Shown here: positions 1 to 9,716 of the stretch, in pieces
Position numbering within the stretch: the first letter of the stretch is position 1
Layout: each line of letters opens with the position of its first letter
Source of the DNA: Myxococcales bacterium
GTDB lineage: Bacteria; Myxococcota_A; Bradymonadia; Bradymonadales; Bradymonadaceae
Assembly (NCBI GenBank): GCA_007131755.1
Contig: SLPW01000486.1
Location: 1 to 32,085, forward strand
Length of the DNA stretch: 32,085 nt
Direction: 5' to 3'
The notes under the pieces: generated by a model
The model's database searches: none
Told to the model about the DNA's origin: nothing
The model's input: the letters and a program-made list of their open reading frames with translations, nothing else
Made by a program: the position numbers and the translations under genes

Positions 1-32
1 ATGAACCACAGAGAGCGAGCCGGGGGTGGGTC

Positions 33-413
33 TTGGCGTCGGTGGTGTGGGGGACTGTTGTGGCGGTACCGAAGGTGGGGGAGGCAGCGCAATTTGGTGA
101 AGCCCCGTCGGTGGCCACCTATACGGCGATTGCGCTGGGATTGGTCGTGGTCAGTGCCGTGCTGGCGATGTTGGCGCTGAATCTGGTCCATCATTTTCGC
201 TTCGTCGGTGAAGAAGTGCATATGCGCATACGCCGACATTTTCAGGTAATCTTCGGAAGCGCTTTCTTATTGGCGCTGGTGACTCCCTATGTGGCGCTGA
301 ATTTCTCGCCCATGGCATTGCTCCCCTTTTTGGCAGCAGCAGGGCTCGTGGTCTCCGCCTGGGCGTGGGCCGCCGGCGGGAGCGACGGGGACCTGGTGGT
401 GGGTGACGGGTGA
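33..413 (+). CDS. Hypothetical membrane protein (about 3 hydrophobic segments); may extend 5' beyond the window
   Basis: ORF ends at TGA 411-413. The frame is open to the window edge and the track start is a TTG. Hydrophobic stretches TYTAIALGLVVVSAVLAMLAL, VIFGSAFLLALVTPYVAL and LLPFLAAAGLVVSAWAW. Confidence 0.5.
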   Translation: MASVVWGTVVAVPKVGEAAQFGEAPSVATYTAIALGLVVVSAVLAMLALNLVHHFRFVGEEVHMRIRRHFQVIFGSAFLLALVTPYVALNFSPMALLPFLAAAGLVVSAWAWAAGGSDGDLVVGDG

Positions 414-452
414 ATTGACCGATGGGGTCCGGCGTCGTATCGTGGAGAGGAC

Positions 453-2297
453 GTGCAGTCGACCTTTTCCGGTTCATCGCCGGACACTTCTTCACCATCG
501 GGGTCCATGCAGCACTTCTTCTGGCTCGTCAACAAATACTGGGGAATGATCCTGGCCGCAGTCATCGCCCTGAGCGTGATCTTGTGTGCCGGCAAGTGGG
601 CCTGTCCGGGCGACGAGGTGGTCGCCGACGGGGAGACCTTCGTGGTGTTGCTGGACTCCTCTCCGGCAGGGCTGGATCCGCGGTTTTCCACCACCCATGC
701 CAGCGCGCAACTGGTGGGATTGCTCCACGAGGGGCTCATCTCGACGGACACACCGGATGGGACGATGGAGCACCGGCTGGCCGAAGAGATCGAGCAGACG
801 AGCCCGACCCGATACGAGGTGAGACTTCGCGGCGACGCCCTGTTCCACGACGGGGTGCCTGTGACGTCGGATGACGTGGAATATACGTATATGACTCTGC
901 CGGAGGTCCGATCGCCGCTGGCGGGGACGGCGGCACATATCAAGCGCTTCGACATCATCGACGAGTACAATTTCGTCATCACCCTTCACGATGTGCACGC
1001 CCCTTTTATGAACGATCTTAGCATGGGGATTTTGCCACGCCATCGCTGCGAGGAGGAGCCGGTGGTGACGCCCTTTCCCCAGATCTTTCCCTTCTACGTA
1101 TCGAGCGGCCTTTGTTTCGAGCCCGTCATGTCGCCCGTGGAGCGAGGAGCGGGAATCGTGCCCGTAGAGGGCGACGCGCCATATCAGGGGCGCTGGGCGG
1201 GGTATACGGATCGGCTGTGGGCGCCGGGATGTTCGGTGGTCTACAATATCCAGCGAAGCAATGTCTGTCCGGGCGATCCGGTGGGGGCGGGAGCCTTCGA
1301 ATTCGTAAGGCGCGAAGGCGGGTTGTACGTCGAGTTCAAGGCCTTCGACGACTACCTCGACGGCCGTCCCCATATCGACCGCCTGGCCTTTCGGGTGATC
1401 CGCGACGACAACGCCCGGATTCTGGCCCTTCTGGGAGGGACGGCCGATCTGGCACAAAACGCGGTGTCGCCGATGATGATGCCCGTCGTCGAGGATACGC
1501 CGGGTCTGCAGGTGGAGGGGGCGCCGTCGTTTAAATACACCTATCTGGCGTTCAACCTGGAGGACCCCCATCTAAAACACCAAAAAGTGCGTCAGGCCAT
1601 CGCCCACGCCATCGATCGAGAGCGGATCATCGAGTACAAATTCGCGGGCACGGCGAGGCTATCGACAGGGATCTTCGTGCCCGAGCATTGGGCCTATGAG
1701 GGGGACGTGGCCACCTACGACTACGATCCGGAGAGGGCGCGACAATTATTGGACGACGCCGGGTTCCTGGCCCAGGAAGGCGAACCACGCTTTGAGTTGG
1801 AATTTAAGGTCTCGGCCAATAATTTTCGTCGCTCCCTGGCATTGTTGATCGCTCAACAGCTTGGCGAGGTGGGCATCGACGTGCGGGTGCGGGCCTATGA
1901 GTGGGGGACGTTCTTCGACGATATCCGAAGCCGAAATTTCCAGCTCACCACCTTGCAGTGGCCCTCCGTGCAGGAGCCGAATCTCTTGCGATGGATCTTT
2001 CACTCCGACAATATCCCCACTGCCGATGCTCGGGCCGCCGGGGCAAATCGGGGCGCCTATCGAAATGATCGGGTCGACGAATTGTTGGACAGGGGGAAGC
2101 GCGAGCCCGATCGGGAGCGTCGAAAAGAAATTTATGCCGAGGTCCAGCAGATCCTCGCCGAGGAACTTCCCTATATTTCACTGTGGCATGAGGACAACGT
2201 GGCCGTGTTGCGCGAAGGGGTGGAGGGATATTATACGACGCCCAACGCCTATTTCGACGCCCTTCGCACGGTGAGACCGGCTCCAACGGATCGTTGA
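453..2297 (+). CDS. ABC-type peptide/nickel substrate-binding protein (SBP_bac_5-like), membrane anchored
   Basis: Motifs LLDSSPAGLDPRFSTTHASAQLVGLLHEGL, RYEVRLRGDALFHDGVPVTSDDVEYTY, VRQAIAHAIDRERIIEYKFAGTA and AEELPYISLWHEDNVAV are typical of family 5 solute-binding proteins. N-terminal TM segment. GTG start; ATG at 507 is an alternative. Confidence 0.85.
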   Translation: MQSTFSGSSPDTSSPSGSMQHFFWLVNKYWGMILAAVIALSVILCAGKWACPGDEVVADGETFVVLLDSSPAGLDPRFSTTHASAQLVGLLHEGLISTDTPDGTMEHRLAEEIEQTSPTRYEVRLRGDALFHDGVPVTSDDVEYTYMTLPEVRSPLAGTAAHIKRFDIIDEYNFVITLHDVHAPFMNDLSMGILPRHRCEEEPVVTPFPQIFPFYVSSGLCFEPVMSPVERGAGIVPVEGDAPYQGRWAGYTDRLWAPGCSVVYNIQRSNVCPGDPVGAGAFEFVRREGGLYVEFKAFDDYLDGRPHIDRLAFRVIRDDNARILALLGGTADLAQNAVSPMMMPVVEDTPGLQVEGAPSFKYTYLAFNLEDPHLKHQKVRQAIAHAIDRERIIEYKFAGTARLSTGIFVPEHWAYEGDVATYDYDPERARQLLDDAGFLAQEGEPRFELEFKVSANNFRRSLALLIAQQLGEVGIDVRVRAYEWGTFFDDIRSRNFQLTTLQWPSVQEPNLLRWIFHSDNIPTADARAAGANRGAYRNDRVDELLDRGKREPDRERRKEIYAEVQQILAEELPYISLWHEDNVAVLREGVEGYYTTPNAYFDALRTVRPAPTDR

Positions 2298-2321
2298 CGC
2301 TACTCTGGAGGAATACAGCGC

Positions 2322-2909
2322 ATGGATGGCGAAGACAGTGCTCAACAGCCAGAGGAGATGGCGAGTCCGCGCCCCGGGTCGATGAGTCGCGATGTGATGA
2401 CCGTTGCCATCGTCTCCATCGTGGCTTTGATGCTGGGGTTGAATCTATTCTTATTTTTCGATGATGGCGAAGGGGTAGAAGGTGAAGAAGCGCCGAATTT
2501 CGTACTCCCCGTGCTGGACAGCGAGGAGTCGAAGGAGTTGGCGCAGTACCGAGGTCAGGTGGTGTTGATGGATTTCTGGGCCACCTGGTGTCCTCCTTGC
2601 TACGATCAGGTGCCGGCGCTGGATGAGGTGGCCCGGGACCCGCAGTTCAAGGATCGGGTGGAGATTTTTTCCATCAACGTCGATCCCCCGGCGGAGGAGC
2701 GCGAGGAGTTGATACGCAGCTTTATGGACGAAGTGGAGGCGACGTTGCCACCACTTATCGACGACGGAGAGGTCCAGCGATTGTACGGCGCGACGACGAT
2801 TCCCACCCTTGTCGTGGTGGATCCGACGGGACGGGTGGTGCACGTCAGTCAGGGAGTGCACGACGCGCAGCGCCTGGGCGAGCTCATAGGCGAAGCGGAG
2901 AGCCCATGA
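2322..2909 (+). CDS. TlpA/ResA-like thioredoxin-fold protein, N-terminally membrane anchored
   Basis: WCPPC active site in VVLMDFWATWCPPCYDQVPAL; cis-Pro region TTIPTLVVVDPTGRVV; N-terminal TM VAIVSIVALMLGLNLFLFF. Starts 24 bp after the preceding gene. Confidence 0.88.
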   Translation: MDGEDSAQQPEEMASPRPGSMSRDVMTVAIVSIVALMLGLNLFLFFDDGEGVEGEEAPNFVLPVLDSEESKELAQYRGQVVLMDFWATWCPPCYDQVPALDEVARDPQFKDRVEIFSINVDPPAEEREELIRSFMDEVEATLPPLIDDGEVQRLYGATTIPTLVVVDPTGRVVHVSQGVHDAQRLGELIGEAESP

Positions 2910-3036
2910 GAAGTCGTGATTTCACTGCCGAGGAGCGGAGGTGCGTAAATTATGGTGACGAGCTTGGCCTGATGGCGCATCGTGGAGTAAGCTGGAGTCC
3001 CTCGACCGCAAAATATGCACCCGTGGAGTAGAGCGA

Positions 3037-4974
3037 ATGGGCGAACAAGAAGTAAAGGGTAAGGTCGACGGCGAAGAGCTTCGCCATTTTATGCGAAAGC
3101 TTCTTCGCGACGTCCACGCCCTGGAGAAGATGCTCGATGAGGGGATGATCGAGTCCGATGTTCGTCGCATCGGGGCGGAGCAGGAGATGTTCCTGTTGGA
3201 CTCAAGCTTTCATCCGGCGCCGCTGGCGTTGAAGTTGTTGGAGCACGTCGACGACGAGCGGCTGACGACGGAGCTGGCGATCTTCAATCTGGAGTTCAAC
3301 CTCGAGCCCCTTCCCTACGGAGGAGACTGCCTGAGAAAGATGGAAGAGTCCATCGACGAGGTGCTGCAGTCGGTGCGCCAGGCGGCACACAAGGAGAACG
3401 GGCATGTGGTGCTGACCGGGATTTTGCCCAGTCTTCGCAAGTCCGATTTGAGCCTGGACAGCATGACGCCCATGCCCAGGTACCGGGCCTTGAACGACGC
3501 TCTGACTCGATTGAGGGGAGGGGATTACGAATTTTATATCAAGGGGGCCGACGAGTTCATCGTCAAGCACGATTCGGTGATGCTCGAGGCCTGCAATACG
3601 TCGTTTCAGGTTCATTTTCAGGTGGGGCCCGACGAATTCTCGAAGCTATATAATATCGCCCAGGCCGTGGCCGGTCCGGTGATGGCCGTGGCCTGCAACA
3701 GCCCCCTCTTATTCGGAAAGAGGTTGTGGCACGAAACGCGGATCGCTCTGTTTCAGCAATCCATCGACACCCGGCCCACCCGTCATCATCTGAGGGAAAA
3801 CAACCCGAGGGTGACCTTCGGAAACGAATGGATCAACGACTCGGTGTTGGAGATCTTTCGAGAGGATGTCGCCCGTTTTCGCCTCCTCTTCGCCATGGAT
3901 ATCGAAGAGGATCCCATCGATGTGATCGAGGCCGGGGGAGTTCCGGCGCTGAAGGCGCTGTGTCTGCACAATAGCACCGTCTACCGCTGGAATCGGCCCT
4001 GTTACGGAATTCTGGACGGAAAGCCCCATCTTCGTATCGAGAACAGAGTGCTTCCTTCGGGGCCGACGCCGGCCGACGAGGTGGCCAACGCGGCGTTCTG
4101 GTTCGGTCTGATGGCGGGGACGGCCGGGGCCTATCCAGATATCCGCGAACATCTGGCCTTCGACGAGGCCAAGAATAATTTTTTCACCGCCGCTCGCCAC
4201 GGTCTGGACGCCCCCATGACCTGGATAGGTGGCGAGAGCGGAACGGCCCGCGAGGTCATTCAATCCACGCTGATTCCCCTGGCGAGAGAGGGGTTGGAGT
4301 CCAGCGGGATCGACAGTGGGGATATCGATCGCTACCTGGGGATGATCGAAGAGCGCGCCAAGCGGCGGCGTACCGGGGCGAGCTGGCTTCTGGAGTCGTT
4401 CAACGAGTTGAGCGACAGTCTTCCCATGAGCGAAAAGCTCAGCGCCCTGACGTCGGCGATGGTCAAGCGCCAGACCGACGGGCAGCCCGTTCACGACTGG
4501 GCCCCGGCGTCGGTAGAGGAGCGAACCACCTGGCGCGACAATTATCTTCGCGTCGAGCAATATATGTCCACCGATCTGATCACCGTCAACGAGGACGAGC
4601 TCATCGACCTGGTGGCCAGCGTGATGGACTGGCAGCACCTGCGCCATGTTCCGGTGGAGGACAACGAACAGCGGCTGGTGGGTCTGGTGACGCGGCGCAC
4701 GATGATGCGCACCCTGGCGAGCGGAAAGTTCCGAGAAGACGAACCGGTGCCGGTGTCGTCGATCATGTTGGAGGACGTCATCACGGTGACCCCCGAAACC
4801 CGCAGTCTGGAGGCCATCAAGCTCATGGCGGAAGAGCAGATCTCCTGTCTGCCCGTGGTCCAGGACGATCGGCTGGTGGGAATCGTCACCGAAAGAGACT
4901 TTATGGACATCGCCCGCGATCTGCTGGAGGAGAAGCTTCGGGGCAATGATCCGAAGGAAGACGGGGATGAATAA
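3037..4974 (+). CDS. Glutamate-cysteine ligase family 2 (GCS2)-like protein with C-terminal tandem CBS domains
   Basis: N-terminal GAEQEMFLLD...ELAIFNLEFNLEPLPYGGD...CNTSFQVHFQV...RIENRVLPSGPTPADEVANAAFWFGLM resembles GCS2. C-terminal YMSTDLITVNEDELIDLVASVM...VGLVTRRTMM and SSIMLEDVITVTPETRSLEAIKLM...LVGIVTERDFM are CBS repeats. Confidence 0.85.
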   Translation: MGEQEVKGKVDGEELRHFMRKLLRDVHALEKMLDEGMIESDVRRIGAEQEMFLLDSSFHPAPLALKLLEHVDDERLTTELAIFNLEFNLEPLPYGGDCLRKMEESIDEVLQSVRQAAHKENGHVVLTGILPSLRKSDLSLDSMTPMPRYRALNDALTRLRGGDYEFYIKGADEFIVKHDSVMLEACNTSFQVHFQVGPDEFSKLYNIAQAVAGPVMAVACNSPLLFGKRLWHETRIALFQQSIDTRPTRHHLRENNPRVTFGNEWINDSVLEIFREDVARFRLLFAMDIEEDPIDVIEAGGVPALKALCLHNSTVYRWNRPCYGILDGKPHLRIENRVLPSGPTPADEVANAAFWFGLMAGTAGAYPDIREHLAFDEAKNNFFTAARHGLDAPMTWIGGESGTAREVIQSTLIPLAREGLESSGIDSGDIDRYLGMIEERAKRRRTGASWLLESFNELSDSLPMSEKLSALTSAMVKRQTDGQPVHDWAPASVEERTTWRDNYLRVEQYMSTDLITVNEDELIDLVASVMDWQHLRHVPVEDNEQRLVGLVTRRTMMRTLASGKFREDEPVPVSSIMLEDVITVTPETRSLEAIKLMAEEQISCLPVVQDDRLVGIVTERDFMDIARDLLEEKLRGNDPKEDGDE

Positions 4975-4980
4975 ATAAGA

Positions 4981-7900
4981 TTAGCCAGAGGCTCGATCTT
5001 TTTTGGCGAAGTGGCCAATCAAGAGGCGGCGGGCGTCTTCGAAGATCAGGAATGTACAGGGGACGAAGAAGAGGCAGATGACGGCTCCGAAGAGGATGCC
5101 GAAGCCGAGGCTGATGGCCATGGGAATTAGAAATTCGGCCTGAACACTCCGCTCGAAGATCATGGGGGTCAGCCCGATGAAGGTGGTGGCAGCGGTGAGG
5201 ACGATGGGGCGAAATCGGCGGCAGGCGCCATCGATGATCGCCTCCTCGGGGCCGGCTCCTTGCTCGGAGAGCTGGTTGGCCTTGGAGAGCAAGATAAGTG
5301 AGGCGTTGACCACTACACCGGCGAGGGCGATCATTCCCATAACGCTCATAAAGCTCAGTCCGTAGCCCATCAAGATGTGGCCCACCACGGCGCCGATGCA
5401 GCTAAAGGGGATGACCACCATCACCACCAGGGGCTGGAGATAGGAGCGGAAGGCAAAGCTCAGCAGGATATAGATGGCAAAGAGAGCCAGGAACATGGCA
5501 AAGAGCAGTTGGCTCATCGCCTGTTCCTGTTCGCGTTGCTCTCCGCTGACCGACCATTGCAGGCCGGGATATCGCTCGGTGATCTCGTCGATGGGGCCGG
5601 CGCCAAGGGTTTGCATTACCTCGTTGCCCGTGGTCACTCCGTCTTCGAGAGAGGCGGTGACGTTGACGATACGCCGACCCTCGAAGCGCTGGATACTCAC
5701 CGGCCCGCGCCCGCGATGAATTTCGGCGGCCTGCGATAGGGGGACCTCGCCGCCGCTGTCGGTGCGCAAGATCATATTTTCGATGGAGTGCTCCGATTGA
5801 CGCTCTTCGGCGGGCCGGCGTACGTAGACACGGATTTCGTCGCGGTCGCGCTGAAGTCGAAGGGCCTCGACGCCGAAGAAGGCCGCACGAAGCTGGCGCC
5901 CCATCGACGCCTCGGTCAGTCCCAGATGGCGGGCCTCGGGTCGTAGCTTGAGGTCGAGCTGCTCTTTGCCCTCGCTGACGCCACTGTCGACATCGGTGAC
6001 TCCCTGTAAGGAGTACAGATGGGAAGCCAACTCTTCGGCGGCCAATTCCAGAGCATGGGTATCGCTATGATGCAGGTCGATGCTGATCGGCGGCCCCGTG
6101 TCCAGGCCGGAGGAGTATTCGAAGATCAGCGCCTCGACGCCGGGGATTTCGCCCACCTTTTCGCGCCAGACCTCGGTGAATTCGGTGGTGGTGAAGTCGC
6201 GCTGGTCGCTGGAGACGAGATCGACGGACATGCGCGCCAGGTGGCTGCGGGCGCCGGGGGCGTTTCCGGTGGGCCCGGATCCGGGGAGGCCGCGGCCATG
6301 TTCGATGAGGATGCCATGGTGGATGGTCTCGTCGTCGCCCATCTCCTCAATGGCGGCCAGCGCCGCCTGATGGACCCGATGGGCGACCTGGTGGGTCTGT
6401 TCGGCGTCGGTGCCAAAGGGCATTCGGATGTTGGCGGCCGCCGTATCGCCCTCGACGGGGGGAAAGAATTGAAAGGCGATGCGTCCGCTGAAGACCACGG
6501 CGGCGATGAGCATCAACACCGCAATGCCCGTGGCCATGGTGAAATATCTCAGGGAAAGAGCTCGGTGCAGGGCGGGACGAAAGCGGTGGACGATAAAGGA
6601 GTCCAGGCCATCTCCAAAGCGGCTCTGTGCCTTCATGACAGTCGCCAAAAAACCCTTCCACTCCCCGGGCTTCGATCGAGCCAGGTGGGCAGGCAGGATC
6701 ACCAGCGCCTCCACCAAGGACAGCACCAATACGAGGATGACCACCACGGGGAGTACGGCGAAGAGGTTGCCCGTGGTGCCGGGGATGGCGAGCAGGGGGA
6801 GGAAGGCGACGGCAGTGGTCATCAGGGAAATGCACAGCGGCCCGGCCACCTCACCGACGCCGGCGATGGATGCCGAAAGGGGCTCCATGCCCTCCTGACG
6901 TTTGCTGTAGATCGATTCGCCGACGACGATGGCGTAGTCGACGACGATCCCCAGGGTGAGGATGAAGGCGAAGAGGCTGATCATATTAAAGGACACGCCG
7001 AATAAGGGCATGAAGATCAGCGATCCCAAAAAGGCGATGGGGATTCCCAGGGTGACCCAGAAGGCGAGTTTAATTTTGAGGAAGAGTCCGAGGACGATGA
7101 GGACCAGAATGAGCCCGAGGTAGCCATTCTTCAGCAGAAGGTCGATGCGCTCGGCGAATTCCTGAGACTCGTCCTCGCGGATCTGAAAATAGACTCCCGG
7201 CGGCAGATCGTCCTGGTGGGCATCGACATACTCCTGGACGGCCCGGGAGACGTCGAGCGGACTCTGGTCGCCGACGCGGGCGACGATGAGACGGGCGGCG
7301 CGATTGTCGTCGTAGAAGGTGTGGCGGTTGAGTTCGCGAAAGTCGTCTTTGATATCGGCGATATCGCCGAGATAGACGGTAGAGCCGTCGGCGTCGGCGA
7401 TGATGGGGATATCTTCGAAGTCCTGGACGGAGTCCTTTCGTTCGTCCGTGCGAATCAGGATTTCACCGCCCGGGGTGCGAAGGCCGCCGCCGGGCATCTC
7501 GACGGCGGCATCTCCGATGGCGTTGGCCACCTGGTGGAGGGTGAGGTCGTAGGCCTGCAGGGCGGACTCGGAGATCTCGACGGAGATCTCGGGAGGGCGC
7601 ATGCCGGCCAGGGCGATGCGGGTGATGTCGGGGTGGTCGAGGAGTCCTTCGCGGGTCTGGGCGGCGATCTCGCGAATGGTGCGTTCGTCGGCGTCTCCGT
7701 GGACGACGAGGGTCAAGACGTTGGCCCGGGCGGTGCGCAACATGATGTTGGGGCGGTCCACGTCGTCGGGGAATGTGGAGATGCCGTCGACGGCGGTCTG
7801 GATCTCGCTCATGACCATCTCCTCGTTGGCACCTGCGACCACTTCCACGGTCACACGGCCGCCGCCTTCGCGGCTGATGGAGGAGAGGTTGTCGACGCCG

Positions 7901-8178
7901 GCGATATTCTGGACGGCGTCTTCCACGGGGCGGATCACCGCCTGCTCCACGTCCTCGGGACTGGAGCCGGAATAGCTCATATTGATGCGGATTTCGTGGA
8001 GCTGGTAGTCGGGGAAGACCTTCTGACGGATCTCCTGGGTCATGACGACGCCGCCGACCAGGAAGATGACCATCAACAGGTTGGCCGCCACGGGATGGGC
8101 GGCCATGAAGGTCAGAAAGCGATTCGTGTTGTGACCGTCACCCCCGGAAGGATAGGTGTCGCCGGTGCTGCTGTTCAC
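4981..8178 (-). CDS. RND-family efflux transporter permease (AcrB/HAE1-like)
   Basis: 1065 aa; MAAHPVAANLLMVIFLVGGVVMTQEIRQKVFPDY, ILTLGIVVDYAIVVGESIYSKRQEG, LLFAMFLALFAIYILLSFAFRSYLQPLVVM, VVVNASLILLSKANQL; operon with MFP and OMF genes. Confidence 0.95.
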   Translation of the reverse strand: MNSSTGDTYPSGGDGHNTNRFLTFMAAHPVAANLLMVIFLVGGVVMTQEIRQKVFPDYQLHEIRINMSYSGSSPEDVEQAVIRPVEDAVQNIAGVDNLSSISREGGGRVTVEVVAGANEEMVMSEIQTAVDGISTFPDDVDRPNIMLRTARANVLTLVVHGDADERTIREIAAQTREGLLDHPDITRIALAGMRPPEISVEISESALQAYDLTLHQVANAIGDAAVEMPGGGLRTPGGEILIRTDERKDSVQDFEDIPIIADADGSTVYLGDIADIKDDFRELNRHTFYDDNRAARLIVARVGDQSPLDVSRAVQEYVDAHQDDLPPGVYFQIREDESQEFAERIDLLLKNGYLGLILVLIVLGLFLKIKLAFWVTLGIPIAFLGSLIFMPLFGVSFNMISLFAFILTLGIVVDYAIVVGESIYSKRQEGMEPLSASIAGVGEVAGPLCISLMTTAVAFLPLLAIPGTTGNLFAVLPVVVILVLVLSLVEALVILPAHLARSKPGEWKGFLATVMKAQSRFGDGLDSFIVHRFRPALHRALSLRYFTMATGIAVLMLIAAVVFSGRIAFQFFPPVEGDTAAANIRMPFGTDAEQTHQVAHRVHQAALAAIEEMGDDETIHHGILIEHGRGLPGSGPTGNAPGARSHLARMSVDLVSSDQRDFTTTEFTEVWREKVGEIPGVEALIFEYSSGLDTGPPISIDLHHSDTHALELAAEELASHLYSLQGVTDVDSGVSEGKEQLDLKLRPEARHLGLTEASMGRQLRAAFFGVEALRLQRDRDEIRVYVRRPAEERQSEHSIENMILRTDSGGEVPLSQAAEIHRGRGPVSIQRFEGRRIVNVTASLEDGVTTGNEVMQTLGAGPIDEITERYPGLQWSVSGEQREQEQAMSQLLFAMFLALFAIYILLSFAFRSYLQPLVVMVVIPFSCIGAVVGHILMGYGLSFMSVMGMIALAGVVVNASLILLSKANQLSEQGAGPEEAIIDGACRRFRPIVLTAATTFIGLTPMIFERSVQAEFLIPMAISLGFGILFGAVICLFFVPCTFLIFEDARRLLIGHFAKKDRASG

Positions 8179-9716
8179 GGCGGATCCCCTTGCGCGTCGT
8201 CGCTGTCATCGTCGTCGCCATAGCTGCCATCGTCGTCGTCATCGTCGTCATCATCGTCGTCGTCGCTGTCGCCGTCGCCGTCGCCGTCGATTCGACTATC
8301 GTCGTCGTATTGCTCCTGGTCGTCGTCTTCGGGGTCGGCGACGTCCAGGGCCTCGTCGTCGTCGACGGGAGCCAGCTCAACGGGCTCGGCAGGGTCATCG
8401 GCGGCGACGACGGCCCCTTCGAGTTCGTCGTCGGCGTCGTATTCCGCGGCGAGGAGTTCGTCCTTCGGTTTCTCAGGGATGTCCATGAAATGTTCGAGCG
8501 GCGCGGCCTCTACGTTCAGGGGCATGCCCTCGACGGGGGCCGCGAGGCCGCTGACGATGACGCGCTCGCCATCTTCGAGGCCGCCTTCGATGGCCACCGT
8601 ATCGGACTGACGCCAGGCGATGTCGACGTCGCGGATCTCCAGCTCGTCTTCGTCGGTGGCGACGAAGATCTGGTCGCCGTTTCGAATGGCCAGGCGTGGA
8701 AGTTTGATGACCGACCGGGATTCATCGCCGAAGAGGTGGACGGTGACGAAGGAGCCGAGCAGAAGGGGAGCGTCGCGAAGTACGGGAGTGTCGGGAGCGG
8801 GTTCATCGATCTCAGCGATTTCGACGATCTCTTCTTCGGAGATCGAGAATGGATCGGAGACGCTGACCAGAAGTTGAGCGGTGCGGCCGGCGGCGTCCAG
8901 ATCACCGAGCAGTCGGATGATGTGCCCGTGGTGCTCCACGGCTTCGGCTCCCGATCGATAGTGGATGAAGGCGGCAGATCCCAGGTCGCCGTCGCGTCCC
9001 GGGATGGCCAGACGGCCCAGAGCGTCGACGGGTACGGAGACTCGGACCCAGAATTCGTCGAGCGCCACCAGGGTCGCCGCCGCCGTGGAGGGAGAGACCA
9101 ACTCTCCGGGCTCGATCTCGGCCTGTTGGACAAGGGCCGTAAAGGGAGCCCGGATGCGCGTTCGCTCCAGGTCGAGACGGGCCTGGCGCAGTTTTTGGCT
9201 GGCTCGTTCAATCTCGAGCTTGGCCTGTTGTTGTTGCGGTTTGCGAAGGGCCAGGGGAGCCGGTTCTCCATCGGGATTGCCGAAGCGCTGCCACTCCTGT
9301 TCGGCCACGACCTGACGGCCCTGCTCCATCTCCAGGTCGGCCCTGGCGAGTTCGACCTCCGTCTCGGCCATCTGCAGGGCGATCTGGTAGTCGCGGGGGT
9401 CGATCTGGAGGAGTTCTTCGCCCTCCTGGACCACGCCGCCTGTGACCAGGCCGGGATGGCGTCGGGTCACCCGTCCCGAGACCTGGGGTTGGACGGTGAT
9501 TTTTCGGGCAGGGACGACGGTGCCCGAGGCCTCGATGAGGGGGCTTGCGGTGACGGTCTGGGCCTCTACGGCGGTGACGACCTGGGCGACCCGGGCGTCC
9601 TCGTCGCGATCGGTCTCCACGCCGGACATCAGCAGCAGGGTGCCGATGATGATGCCGATGGCGAGCACGGCGGTGGCGATGAGTCCGTTATAGAGTTTGA
9701 GCTGGGCGCTTTTCAT
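8175..9716 (-). CDS. RND efflux periplasmic adaptor (membrane fusion protein) with Asp-rich C-terminal tail
   Basis: ASGTVVPARKITVQPQVSGRV barrel-sandwich motif, coiled coil QKLRQARLDLERTRIRAPFTALV; stop overlaps permease start by 4 nt; C-terminal poly-Asp extension. Confidence 0.93.
   Translation of the reverse strand: MKSAQLKLYNGLIATAVLAIGIIIGTLLLMSGVETDRDEDARVAQVVTAVEAQTVTASPLIEASGTVVPARKITVQPQVSGRVTRRHPGLVTGGVVQEGEELLQIDPRDYQIALQMAETEVELARADLEMEQGRQVVAEQEWQRFGNPDGEPAPLALRKPQQQQAKLEIERASQKLRQARLDLERTRIRAPFTALVQQAEIEPGELVSPSTAAATLVALDEFWVRVSVPVDALGRLAIPGRDGDLGSAAFIHYRSGAEAVEHHGHIIRLLGDLDAAGRTAQLLVSVSDPFSISEEEIVEIAEIDEPAPDTPVLRDAPLLLGSFVTVHLFGDESRSVIKLPRLAIRNGDQIFVATDEDELEIRDVDIAWRQSDTVAIEGGLEDGERVIVSGLAAPVEGMPLNVEAAPLEHFMDIPEKPKDELLAAEYDADDELEGAVVAADDPAEPVELAPVDDDEALDVADPEDDDQEQYDDDSRIDGDGDGDSDDDDDDDDDDDDGSYGDDDDSDDAQGDPP
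8190..8290. repeat. GAC/GAT-type trinucleotide microsatellite encoding the MFP poly-Asp tail
   Basis: Plus strand reads (GTC/ATC/GCC)n such as gtcgtcgtcatcgtcgtcatcatcgtcgtcgtcgctgtcgccgtcgccgtcgcc; encodes DGDGDGDSDDDDDDDDDDDDGSYGDDDDSDD on the minus strand. Confidence 0.85.

Noticed and set aside
6019-7005. 328-aa (and 7216..8223, 335-aa) plus-strand ORFs antisense to the RND permease
   Set aside because: Shadow ORFs with G/D/H-biased composition; the permease frame is unambiguous.
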